Part shown: positions 1 to 5,321 of the stretch, in pieces
How the letters are laid out: each line of letters begins with the position of its first letter
How positions within the stretch are numbered: position 1 is the stretch's first letter
IMG/VR virus record: IMGVR_UViG_3300042875_000447
Location: 1 to 32,696 of that record
Source: a virus
DNA: 32,696 nt
Direction: 5' to 3' (one strand)
Notes under the pieces: generated by a model
The model's input: only the letters and a program-made list of their open reading frames with translations
Databases searched by the model: none
Told to the model about the DNA's origin: nothing
Made by a program: the position numbers and the translations under genes

Positions 1-688
1 GCAATACGTCCAGAACTGCAATTGCCAGACGTTGAATCTCAGCGTCCGCATGAATTGAGCCACGCAGTTCAAGGAAGTGCCTCCATGCTCTGGCGTTGCC
101 AGTCACAAAGATCTTGGTTTCTGTGCAGTTTGGGAGGACAGCGCGAGCGGCCTCGCGAGATTTCTTGCGTCGAAGTGTCGGGCTGTCGATGTCGGCAAAA
201 TCGTTGTATTCCAGCGTTTCGCACAACGCCTCGTAATGTCCCTGCGCTCGGCCAATGGCCTGTGCCCAGATCGCTTCTGGCGTGCTTCCCGGCTTGATGC
301 CCGGTGGTCGCACAAAAGCGCAGTCCGACTCGTCCACATATCGTTGACTGAGCTGCGAGTAACTCATGCCAGCACGATGCCTGACCAGCTCGTGCGTAAG
401 CGATCTGGAGACACCTGTGAAGATCATGGAATAAACCGCATGCTCAAGAACTGAGCCGTGACCCACTTCCAAGATGTGTTCGATATAAGCCTTGTTGCCA
501 CCTGGTCGAGGCTTGGCAAAGCTCATATAGCACAATCGGCCAGCGATCTCCACGAGATGCTCGCTAGCATTGTCGGTGTCGCTGTTCCAGTATTCAACTC
601 CGTGAGCCTCCAGAAACTCAGCACAATCAAGGCTGTTGAGTTCTTGTTTGCCGACCAGGTAGACGGATGGGGCGTTGATGATGTTCAT
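1..688 (-). CDS. thyX: Flavin-dependent thymidylate synthase ThyX (3' end cut by window)
   Basis: ThyX makes dTMP from dUMP using FAD, NADPH and methylene-tetrahydrofolate. About 229 codons are visible from the ATG at 688 to the window edge; the C-terminus lies outside. The family signature is clear: RHR at residues 103-105 followed by YSQLSQRYVDE, and further on NARAWRHFLELRGS and HADAEIQR, which are typical ThyX active-site and FAD/dUMP-binding segments. The serine after RHR sits after eight residues (RHR-X8-S114); many ThyX proteins have X7. The start follows the upstream gene's stop by 4 nt with a GGAAG ribosome site, so it is co-transcribed with the 693-1130 gene. Phages use ThyX to raise dTTP supply during replication. 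Identity is near certain. Confidence 0.95.
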   Translation of the reverse strand, partial: MNIINAPSVYLVGKQELNSLDCAEFLEAHGVEYWNSDTDNASEHLVEIAGRLCYMSFAKPRPGGNKAYIEHILEVGHGSVLEHAVYSMIFTGVSRSLTHELVRHRAGMSYSQLSQRYVDESDCAFVRPPGIKPGSTPEAIWAQAIGRAQGHYEALCETLEYNDFADIDSPTLRRKKSREAARAVLPNCTETKIFVTGNARAWRHFLELRGSIHADAEIQRLAIAVLDVL

Positions 689-692
689 AAAA

Positions 693-1130
693 TTATCTTC
701 CCACCGGCGATGGTTTAAGCAGATCAGCAGGGGAGACCTTTACGGTTTTTAATGCCATATACTGAGCTGAAAGTTTGCGAGAATCCAAATCAAACTCACG
801 CCGTTTTTCTGTAGAGAAATGACTAATATCCACACCTCCCATCCCAGCAACGGCACGCTTGTATTTGCGGTATCCGCTTCGTTGACGCTTGCAATTGTGC
901 TCATAGGCTTCAAGGTCGGTCAGGACGTGTACAGATCCTTTGTAAGCCTTTACTGTCCACTGCAAACCGATTCGGTGCAGTTCCCGTTCGATCATGCCGG
1001 CAAGCTGGACATCTGGAGGCATCGCCCCAGATTGCTCTTCATTTGGATCAACTCCCATGATCTTCAAAACGTCCTCGTTTTCGATCACGTCACCTTTTGC
1101 AAGATGATCAATGAAATTTAAGTTTGCCAT
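693..1130 (-). CDS. Hypothetical early phage protein (145 aa)
   Basis: The reading frame is open further upstream through the pentamer array, but the start is set at the ATG at 1130 because AGGAGG lies 7 nt before it; the longer version would begin with low-complexity array translation. The product is hydrophilic and probably cytoplasmic, with a basic patch around residues 80-95 (KRQRSGYRKYKR) and no cysteine pair suggesting zinc binding. I do not recognise the family. It is the first gene downstream of the repeat array and is followed 4 nt later by thyX, so it belongs to the csrA-RAMP-like-array-thyX transcript. A role in replication or nucleotide metabolism is only a guess from position. 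Confidence 0.8.
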   Translation of the reverse strand: MANLNFIDHLAKGDVIENEDVLKIMGVDPNEEQSGAMPPDVQLAGMIERELHRIGLQWTVKAYKGSVHVLTDLEAYEHNCKRQRSGYRKYKRAVAGMGGVDISHFSTEKRREFDLDSRKLSAQYMALKTVKVSPADLLKPSPVGR

Positions 1131-1168
1131 CTGTATGCCTCCTGTTGATGTTTCAATCCAGAACCGTC

Positions 1169-1670
1169 GAATCCGCATGGACAAATGTTTCGTTGCCACA
1201 TGCGGCCCTTGCCTAGCCATGCCATGCCGAACCTCGCCCGGCCGAGCCGTACCGGGCCGCGCCGAACCACGCCCCGCCCAACCAGACCGCACCGCACCAT
1301 GCAAATCCGCACCGATAAATGTTTCGTCATCATGTGCGGCCCTTGCCAAACCGTGCCTCGCCTAACCGGAACTCGCCTAGCCGAACCCCGCCATGCCTCG
1401 CCTGACCCTACCGTGCCCAGCCTCACCATTCCTAACCGCACCACGCAAATCCGCACCGATGAATATCGCATCACCTTGTGCGGCCCTTGCCTTGCCATGC
1501 CCAGCCATGCCAGGCCCTGCCGCACCGCGCCTGACCCAACCTAGCAAATCCGCACCGATAGGCTTTCACTACCTTGTGCGGCCCATGCCGTGCCAAGCCA
1601 TACCGGACCCAACCGCACCGTGCCACACCCCGCCAGGCCGCGCCTTACCCCTCAAAGCCATACCCCGCCC
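1169..1670. repeat. Degenerate pentanucleotide array (GGYNN on minus strand) with four embedded hairpins
   Basis: On the plus strand RCC recurs every 5 nt: 18 of 18 positions from 1211 to 1298, 18 of 20 from 1345 to 1442, 11 of 11 from 1489 to 1541, and 16 of 17 from 1587 to 1669. The two bases between RCC triplets are almost free. Read on the minus strand, the direction of the operon, this is (GGYNN)n. The four runs are separated by near-identical 44-46 nt cores that carry an inverted repeat. The third base is C or T, almost never A or G. The array begins 2 nt after the stop codon of the 1673-2263 gene and ends about 40 nt before the next gene. Open reading frames through it are low-complexity and look like by-products of the 5-nt period. 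Function unknown. Confidence 0.93.
1173..1581 (-). other. Four co-varying hairpin cores inside the pentamer array
   Basis: Core stems on the plus strand are 1173-1178/1200-1205 (CCGCAT/ATGCGG), 1307-1312/1334-1339, 1451-1456/1478-1483 and 1550-1555/1576-1581 (all CCGCAC/GTGCGG). Loops are 21, 21, 21 and 20 nt. The first core differs at both paired positions (C-G to T-A), a compensatory change that argues the stem is selected as RNA or DNA structure. Loops share the pattern GATNNNTNTTTCG or close to it. Each core is followed on plus by CCC and then a pentamer run, and cores 2-4 are preceded by GCAAAT. Core spacing is 134, 144 and 99 nt. Confidence 0.8.
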
Positions 1671-1672
1671 CG

Positions 1673-2263
1673 TTAGACAGTCTTGACCTCAGTAACCTCA
1701 AACAGCCCAAACTTAGGCCGATAGTCACCAATGCCGATAAATCGGCCTGAGGTCTCAAGAATTGATTTAAAAGTGGATACGTCCAGATCAGAAAGCATCG
1801 CCTCAAAAGTGCAGTTCCACACGGCAAATATAGGCCGGTAACGCATGATCCGTGATCGGCTGATCATTACGCCGCGAACGTCCCGATACTTTGGGAGTTC
1901 CCAAAAGTCATCCGCTGTAGCCTTTTTGCCAGCAGGGTGGTCGTGGACAAGAGTCGGATTGTCGTTGATCAGAATCGAAGCCTTTGCAATCTGGCCTTGT
2001 TTTGATCGCTTGGCACCGGCCACACAACAGGCTTCCAACATGGTCCCAAGGATGACTGGTTTTTTGGCTTCATCGCAATAAAACGATGAGTACCAGTCGA
2101 TTCTTGCTAGTTCAAGATGGTCGGAATCGGTTTTATTTTTCTTGCCACTGACAGCTTTGCGAGCCTTAGCCCACTCGGATAGTGGATCGGCACCGGCTGC
2201 ACTGTGCATCAAAAGAGGACGCACGCCACGAATATTGACTTTGACTGTTTGGAAATCGCTCAT
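1673..2263 (-). CDS. Conserved phage protein with RAMP-like glycine-rich C-terminus (196 aa)
   Basis: The start is the ATG at 2263, which overlaps the csrA stop codon as ATGA; the longer frame adds an N-terminus that overlaps csrA. The order of motifs is an N-terminal beta segment ending RPLLMHS, a central ILGTMLEACCVAGAK segment, a basic region with SRSRIMRYRP, and the C-terminal GIGDYRPKFGLFEV. The pattern of an N-terminal strand and a late glycine-rich loop recalls RAMP proteins (the RNA-binding fold of Cas5/6/7), but I cannot confirm the fold and know no assigned function for this phage family. It sits between csrA and the structured pentamer array, so RNA binding would suit its place. 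Translation is probably coupled to csrA. Confidence 0.82.
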   Translation of the reverse strand: MSDFQTVKVNIRGVRPLLMHSAAGADPLSEWAKARKAVSGKKNKTDSDHLELARIDWYSSFYCDEAKKPVILGTMLEACCVAGAKRSKQGQIAKASILINDNPTLVHDHPAGKKATADDFWELPKYRDVRGVMISRSRIMRYRPIFAVWNCTFEAMLSDLDVSTFKSILETSGRFIGIGDYRPKFGLFEVTEVKTV

Positions 2264-2454
2264 GATACTGCCTTGTTGATTAATGTCCGTTGTTTCGCTT
2301 CCCACACTTCCAGCCGATCCACTCTGACTTCAAGTGGGGCCTCAACACCAATCTTGACCTTGTCGCCCCTGATCTCAGTGACGCAAACCCTGAATTGAAT
2401 GTCGCCATAGTTGATGACAAGAACTTCATTGACCTTCCGTGATAGCACTAAAAT
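2260..2454 (-). CDS. csrA: CsrA/RsmA-type RNA-binding translational regulator, phage-encoded, probable AUU start
   Basis: CsrA is a small dimer that binds GGA motifs in mRNA leaders and represses or stabilises them. This 64-aa copy carries the whole fold: LVLSRKVNE at the N-terminus, EIRGDKVKIGVEAP in the middle, and VRVDRLEVWE, where the Arg matches the RNA-contacting R44 of E. coli CsrA. A GTG at 2448 gives a protein starting MLSRK. Two codons upstream, ATT at 2454 gives the canonical MLVLSRK start and stands 8 nt after GGAGG (2463-2467), whereas the GTG is 14 nt away. I therefore prefer the AUU start; there is no ATG in frame. It is translationally coupled to the RAMP-like gene. Targets could be host or phage mRNAs. 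Confidence 0.9.
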   Translation of the reverse strand: MLVLSRKVNEVLVINYGDIQFRVCVTEIRGDKVKIGVEAPLEVRVDRLEVWEAKQRTLINKAVS

Positions 2455-2462
2455 GGCTGTAG

Positions 2463-2467
2463 CCTCC
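2463..2467 (-). promoter_or_regulatory. Ribosome binding site that decides the csrA start
   Basis: GGAGG on the minus strand lies 8 nt before ATT (2454) and 14 nt before GTG (2448). The spacing favours the ATT, which also restores the family's standard N-terminus. This GGAGG also contains GGA, the CsrA core motif, so autoregulation at this site is possible. Confidence 0.6.
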
Positions 2468-2486
2468 GTGATGCGTTTGATTTGAT

Positions 2487-2510
2487 GCCGGGAGTGGTAA
2501 AACTCCCGGC
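2487..2510 (-). other. Perfect 9-bp hairpin in the csrA leader
   Basis: GCCGGGAGT (2487-2495) pairs exactly with ACTCCCGGC (2502-2510) around a 6-nt loop. It lies 19 nt upstream of the csrA Shine-Dalgarno site on the transcribed strand. No T-run follows, so a simple terminator is unlikely; a leader structure or a processing boundary after the tRNA-like element is more plausible. The rest of 2511-2635 shows nothing I can assign. Confidence 0.6.
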
Positions 2511-2635
2511 GGAGTATGATCAGTCAACTCCCCGTGCGATTCTTGTGAGTCTGCCCAACATGATGCTGGATAAACAAACTCGAATCCGACCAACTAGGAG
2601 TCTGTCAGCAGGCTGGATATCGTTAGCCCCTGACA

Positions 2636-2699
2636 AGTCGCGTGTAGGAATCGAACCTACCGAAAGCCCTATGGGAAAGGGCTATTGCCCAGCCGCGAC
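2636..2699 (-). tRNA. tRNA-Gly(CCC)-like element lacking a normal D arm
   Basis: On the minus strand the element has a 6-bp acceptor stem (GTCGCG/CGCGAC), a canonical T arm (GTAGG, loop TTCGATT, CCTAC), an anticodon stem AGCCCT/AGGGCT with loop TTCCCAT (U33, anticodon CCC, A37), a 4-nt variable loop and discriminator U73, as in bacterial tRNA-Gly. Only 9 nt (CTGGGCAAT) lie between acceptor and anticodon stems, too short for a D arm. GGGC in that stretch can also pair with the following GCCC, competing with the anticodon stem. CCA is not encoded. It may be a decayed tRNA, a minimal tRNA or a tRNA mimic. The interval 2700-2829 beside it holds no gene I can support. Confidence 0.6.
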
Positions 2700-2829
2700 A
2701 AATTGCCATCCTTGGCGACCATCACCATCCATGAATCCCGTTTGACATCTGCTCATTACTGATCGCGCTCATGAATATCGCCACAGATGCCGCCGCTATG
2801 CGTCACCGGAGTCCAAGTCTCACCAAATC

Positions 2830-3075
2830 TCAGCGGCCTGACGGGATTGATTCATCACAGCATTCGTCCACGGCTGTAACCTTGGGCAGAACCACTCGAC
2901 TGGATGAGACTCGAAAGCCTCTGATCGCCCTGACTACATCTAGTGCGAACCGTTCCACAACGGCTGATTCCTGATCGTCCAGATGTTCACCTGGCGAAAT
3001 GGTCAGGATCGGATTTGTTTGCTTTTTGAACCTGTCCATCTCGTCGTGAATGAACTCTAAATCTGTCTTAGTCAT
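2830..3075 (-). CDS. Hypothetical early phage protein (81 aa)
   Basis: The start is the ATG at 3075, with AAGGA about 8 nt upstream and only 2 nt after the stop of the preceding gene; a longer frame from 3108 would overlap that gene. The product begins MTKTDLEFIHDEMDRFKKQ and is charged, likely helical at the N-terminus, and ends with a cysteine pair (ECCDE). I do not recognise a family. It is the last gene before the 375-nt gap that holds the tRNA-like element and the csrA leader, so it probably closes the 4972-to-2830 gene chain. Confidence 0.75.
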   Translation of the reverse strand: MTKTDLEFIHDEMDRFKKQTNPILTISPGEHLDDQESAVVERFALDVVRAIRGFRVSSSRVVLPKVTAVDECCDESIPSGR

Positions 3076-3077
3076 GA

Positions 3078-3446
3078 TTAATCCTTGGAGTCTGGGTAAG
3101 GTGACCACCGGCCTAGCGCCTGTGATTCACTCACTAGAAAATCGTTGCCGTCTTTGTCTTTACCAACACTCACCAGCTTTTCAGGCGAGTAAGGCGAACT
3201 TTCCCAATCGAGCTTTTCTTCTGACCAATCTGAATGTTCTGCCCTCAGTGTCGCCCTGGTCGTGAGCAGCTCGGCTTCGAGCAACTTCCGCCAGCGGACA
3301 TTGTGAGTTCTCAGATATGCAGGATCGGCTGATCTCACACCGTCCATATCTGCAAGCAGTCGTTCGCGGTGCCTGGCTCGCTCAGATCCCGCCAGAACAG
3401 ATTGACCTGTTCTGGCAGCAAAGATAATTTGCAAAGAAGTCACCAT
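3078..3446 (-). CDS. Hypothetical early phage protein (122 aa)
   Basis: The ATG at 3446 shares one base with the stop of the SSB-like gene (TGATG), so translation is coupled. The first half is a basic helical region rich in Arg (RARHRERLLADMD, RTHNVRWRKLLEAELLTTRATLRAEH), and the second half is more polar with WSSPYS-type aromatic positions. This could be a DNA-associated accessory to the SSB-like protein directly upstream, but no motif proves it. Family not recognised. Confidence 0.75.
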   Translation of the reverse strand: MVTSLQIIFAARTGQSVLAGSERARHRERLLADMDGVRSADPAYLRTHNVRWRKLLEAELLTTRATLRAEHSDWSEEKLDWESSPYSPEKLVSVGKDKDGNDFLVSESQALGRWSPYPDSKD

Positions 3447-4069
3447 CAGAATGGAACCCCGTCAATGCTGTCGTACGCATGGTCAATGGCGTGACCATTC
3501 GTGCGAGTCTGGTCAGGATTTGATGGAGTCTTATTGCCACCAAGCTCGTTACATTCAGCCGCAAACTTAGCGACCCACTCAGGCACTCGTTTATCAGCAG
3601 CATCGTCGTATGACCAGACAAATGAATCCATGCTGGGGTTGAATGGCACCATGCCTCTTGGCACCCGTGTCAGGCCGCTTATGTTGGCATAAGTCTTGTC
3701 GCCATTGACGGAGTGAGTCACACCCACCATGACCCGCATATCCAGCAGGCTGTTGATATCCAGATTCTGACCAGGCTTATCAGGGTAGCTGGATCCCATG
3801 ACTGGCTTGAGCAGTTTGGTGAGTCCAGATTTTTCGTTAAGCGAGAATGTCACGGTCGTGCTCATGACATGATTACCCGACCCGTCAGACAATGGCTCGT
3901 CCAGCTCAAAGGCAAAGACAATCTTTTTCTGTGGCGGATTCTTGGGGTCAAACTTGTTGGCATGTGTCCCGCAGTAATAAGCGCGAGTGATGCAGGCTTG
4001 ATATGAACCTTCAGGGCAAAGCTCATATTTTTTCTTCGGAGCAGCAGCAGTCAGTGTTGGGATCGGCAT
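3446..4069 (-). CDS. Probable phage single-stranded DNA-binding protein (207 aa)
   Basis: The start ATG at 4069 follows AGGAA. The N-terminal 110 residues are beta-rich with an alternating pattern around YELCPEGSYQACITRAYY and KKIVFAFELDEP, resembling the OB-fold proteins of the DUF669/phage SSB type. The protein ends SIDGVPF, close to the acidic D-D-I-P-F tip by which bacterial SSBs recruit partners. It lies in the early operon near the primase-helicase and origin, where a phage SSB is expected. The fold assignment rests on pattern recognition only; the tip and context are the strongest points. A hairpin attenuator lies about 49 nt upstream. Confidence 0.6.
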   Translation of the reverse strand: MPIPTLTAAAPKKKYELCPEGSYQACITRAYYCGTHANKFDPKNPPQKKIVFAFELDEPLSDGSGNHVMSTTVTFSLNEKSGLTKLLKPVMGSSYPDKPGQNLDINSLLDMRVMVGVTHSVNGDKTYANISGLTRVPRGMVPFNPSMDSFVWSYDDAADKRVPEWVAKFAAECNELGGNKTPSNPDQTRTNGHAIDHAYDSIDGVPF

Positions 4070-4117
4070 GGTATTTCCTCGTGTTAAAAAGAGGGTGTTG
4101 TGGAGCCGGAAAACTCA

Positions 4118-4145
4118 CCTGGGCCGAAGGGAGGTTCGGCCCAGG
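4118..4145 (-). terminator. Perfect 11-bp hairpin, possible attenuator before the SSB-like gene
   Basis: CCTGGGCCGAA pairs without mismatch with TTCGGCCCAGG around a 6-nt loop that reads CCTCCC on the transcribed strand. It is followed by TGAGTTTTCC, a weak T-tract. It separates the 4156-4464 gene from the SSB-like gene, so partial termination or mRNA end protection is likely. Its loop resembles that of the hairpin at 18486-18512. Confidence 0.6.
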
Positions 4146-4155
4146 CTTGCAGGAG

Positions 4156-4464
4156 TCACACCAATGAAGGTGCTCTGTTTGCTATCGCAGCTTTAGCAGT
4201 GCGGATAGCGTGTTCGACAAGGTGTTGGCGGACGGTCGGTAGTCCGTCTTCTTCAAGCCAGCTCAATTCAGACTCGATCCAGTCGAGCTTTTGGCCAGCT
4301 TCGGCAAGCGTGATAAATTTCAGGATCCAGCGAGAGTCGTCGATGGTTTCCTGCGATCGCTCTAACCGTTTCGCCATAACACGGTTGATCAGCTTTTGTT
4401 GCTCCCAAGTGCGGGCAACAATGTCACGCAGCTCGGCTTTGACGCAGTCAGTTTCGATGCTCAT
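4156..4464 (-). CDS. Hypothetical helical early protein (102 aa)
   Basis: The ATG at 4464 lies at the stop of the preceding 65-aa gene, so the two are tightly coupled. The whole product reads as amphipathic helix with many Glu, Arg, Lys and Leu (VMAKRLERSQETIDDSRW, LDWIESELSWLEED), suggesting a coiled coil or helical bundle. No catalytic motif is visible and I do not recognise the family. It belongs to the chain of small genes expressed from the operator-controlled promoter at about 5036-5063. Confidence 0.75.
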   Translation of the reverse strand: MSIETDCVKAELRDIVARTWEQQKLINRVMAKRLERSQETIDDSRWILKFITLAEAGQKLDWIESELSWLEEDGLPTVRQHLVEHAIRTAKAAIANRAPSLV

Positions 4465-4661
4465 TAGATTGACTCCAGTAATGCTTCAGAGGATTTGACT
4501 TCCGATCTCAGGACAGCAACGTCATGCGGTGTCATGGGCGATCCGTAAGAATCAGACAAAGAAAGCGGAATGTGAGCCGCCCAAGTAAGCGTTGTCAGTT
4601 GGCTCTTGAGGCTGATAATTTTGACCTCCAAAGCCTTTAGGTCGGCTTGTGTAATCGTCAT
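4464..4661 (-). CDS. Hypothetical small early protein (65 aa)
   Basis: The frame is open further upstream, but the start is taken as the ATG at 4661, which forms an ATGA overlap with the stop of the 104-aa gene; a start at 4808 would lie almost wholly inside that gene. The product has a helical N-terminal half with a heptad-like pattern (LKALEVKIISLKSQLTTL) and a helical C-terminus ending ALLESI. Family not recognised. Small helical proteins of this sort often act as phage-encoded inhibitors of host factors, but nothing here shows a target. Confidence 0.7.
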   Translation of the reverse strand: MTITQADLKALEVKIISLKSQLTTLTWAAHIPLSLSDSYGSPMTPHDVAVLRSEVKSSEALLESI

Positions 4662-4972
4662 CGGTCGTCTCCCATGGCAAGAGATCGAACCTTTGAGCAT
4701 GAGATCATGGCTTGTGACAACAGAACTCTGGCTTCTTCGATCGTGGTCTGAGGACGGTCGAGTAGGTTGTTGATGGCTTGCAGGTCCTGATAGTTCAGGT
4801 CCAACCATCGTGCTCGGTTCTCTTCACGCGATTGGCGATCCAAGCGAAACCGTTCGGAAAGTTCGTTGGCCATGCGCTCTTCCTCCACTAGGTGGTTGTC
4901 ATAATCCCTCAGCCCGTCACGAAGACGGGTCTGATGGTCAGCGGATAATTCTTGATCGTGTAAGACGTTCAT
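4658..4972 (-). CDS. Hypothetical helical early protein (104 aa), first gene after the operator-promoter
   Basis: The ATG at 4972 has GGAG about 9 nt upstream. The product is strongly charged and helical (LVEEERMANELSERFRLDRQSREENRARW) and contains DLNYQDLQAINNLLDRPQTTIEEARVLL; no enzymatic motif is visible. It is the first gene downstream of a promoter with TTGACA at -35 (5058-5063) and TTCGAA operator sites, so it is likely a regulated early gene. It heads the chain 4972, 4661, 4464, 4069, 3446, 3075. Function unknown. Confidence 0.78.
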   Translation of the reverse strand: MNVLHDQELSADHQTRLRDGLRDYDNHLVEEERMANELSERFRLDRQSREENRARWLDLNYQDLQAINNLLDRPQTTIEEARVLLSQAMISCSKVRSLAMGDDR

Positions 4973-5006
4973 TTCGGTGACTCCTGCAAAGAGTTGGTTA
5001 GTGATA

Positions 5007-5029
5007 GTTCGAAGTTTGTTACTTCGAAC
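5007..5029. promoter_or_regulatory. Operator: inverted repeat GTTCGAAG/CTTCGAAC
   Basis: GTTCGAAG (5007-5014) and CTTCGAAC (5022-5029) form a perfect 8-bp inverted repeat, each half itself centred on TTCGAA. It lies just downstream of the minus-strand promoter at 5036-5063, where a bound repressor would block elongation or initiation. The same TTCGAA core recurs at 7647-7658 and 7678-7684. Confidence 0.65.
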
Positions 5030-5035
5030 AGGTGT

Positions 5036-5063
5036 ATATTAACGTTCGTGTTCGAAATGTCAA
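5036..5063 (-). promoter_or_regulatory. Sigma70-type promoter for the 4972-to-2830 early genes, overlapped by operators
   Basis: On the minus strand the -35 is TTGACA (5058-5063), the spacer is 16 nt, and the -10 is TAATAT (5036-5041). A TTCGAAC half-site sits in the spacer (5050-5057). A TATCAAAGTTCGAA site lies just upstream of -35 (5066-5079). This layout points to control by the repressor that acts at about 7.65-7.72 kb. Confidence 0.65.
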
Positions 5064-5065
5064 TA

Positions 5066-5079
5066 TATCAAAGTTCGAA
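5066..5079. promoter_or_regulatory. Operator copy TATCAAAGTTCGAA (site A)
   Basis: This 14-mer recurs exactly at 7642-7655, and its first 13 bases recur with one change at 9492-9504 inside another promoter. The three copies sit next to the three main early promoters, so they are probably bound by one regulator. Confidence 0.65.
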
Positions 5080-5121
5080 GTTTTGGATATTTTTTTTGTC
5101 GGCGGGCCTCTGGGTTTGCAC

Positions 5122-5314
5122 TTTTCTCAGATTTTTCTCAAGTGGTCTTTTCTCAAGCCATTCTCAAGAGGCTTTGAGAATTCTCAAGAAGTTTGTAAGT
5201 CTTTGACTGGTAACATTCTCAACTTTTCTCAAGCCATTCTCAGACCACTTTTCTCAAGCTCAAGGGGGTATATATATATCCCTTGAGAATTGAACCTGAG
5301 AACCAATTTGAGAA
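5122..5314. other. Iteron-like cluster of TTCTCAAG, candidate replication origin
   Basis: Direct copies of TTCTCA(A)G or close variants start at 5124, 5135, 5150, 5161, 5181, 5216, 5226, 5237 and 5251, and inverted copies lie at 5172, 5282, 5296 and 5308. A 19-bp block, TTTTCTCAAGCCATTCTCA, occurs twice (5148-5166 and 5224-5242). At 5259-5287 CTCAAGGG and CCCTTGAG flank an alternating TA tract that would melt easily. The cluster lies in a non-coding gap directly after the primase-helicase stop codon. Repeated short sites plus an AT tract next to a replication initiator gene is the usual form of an iteron origin. Confidence 0.65.
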
Positions 5315-5321
5315 TGGATCC

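Noticed and set aside
1-454. Plus-strand frames of 91 and 125 aa at the left edge
   Set aside because: They are antisense to thyX, which is clear on the minus strand and runs off the window.
1118-1525. Long open frames through the pentamer array on both strands (for example 135 aa on minus, 119 aa on plus)
   Set aside because: They are by-products of a 5-nt period with few stop words; they lack ribosome sites, differ in frame between runs and give low-complexity sequence.
1169-1670. Array as a CRISPR
   Set aside because: The conserved cores resemble repeats, but the intervals are themselves pentamer-periodic rather than unique spacers, their lengths vary widely (66-111 nt), and no cas genes are present.
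1206-1670. Array as a sponge for CsrA
   Set aside because: CsrA needs GGA; the array holds GGC or GGT at 63 of 66 positions.
2555-2600. Second tRNA T-arm next to the tRNA-like element
   Set aside because: A TTCGA word occurs on the minus strand, but the flanks do not pair and no acceptor can be built.
4994-5286. Plus-strand frames in the 4973-5321 gap
   Set aside because: Their sequence is dictated by the TTCTCAAG repeats and operator sites, and they have no ribosome sites.
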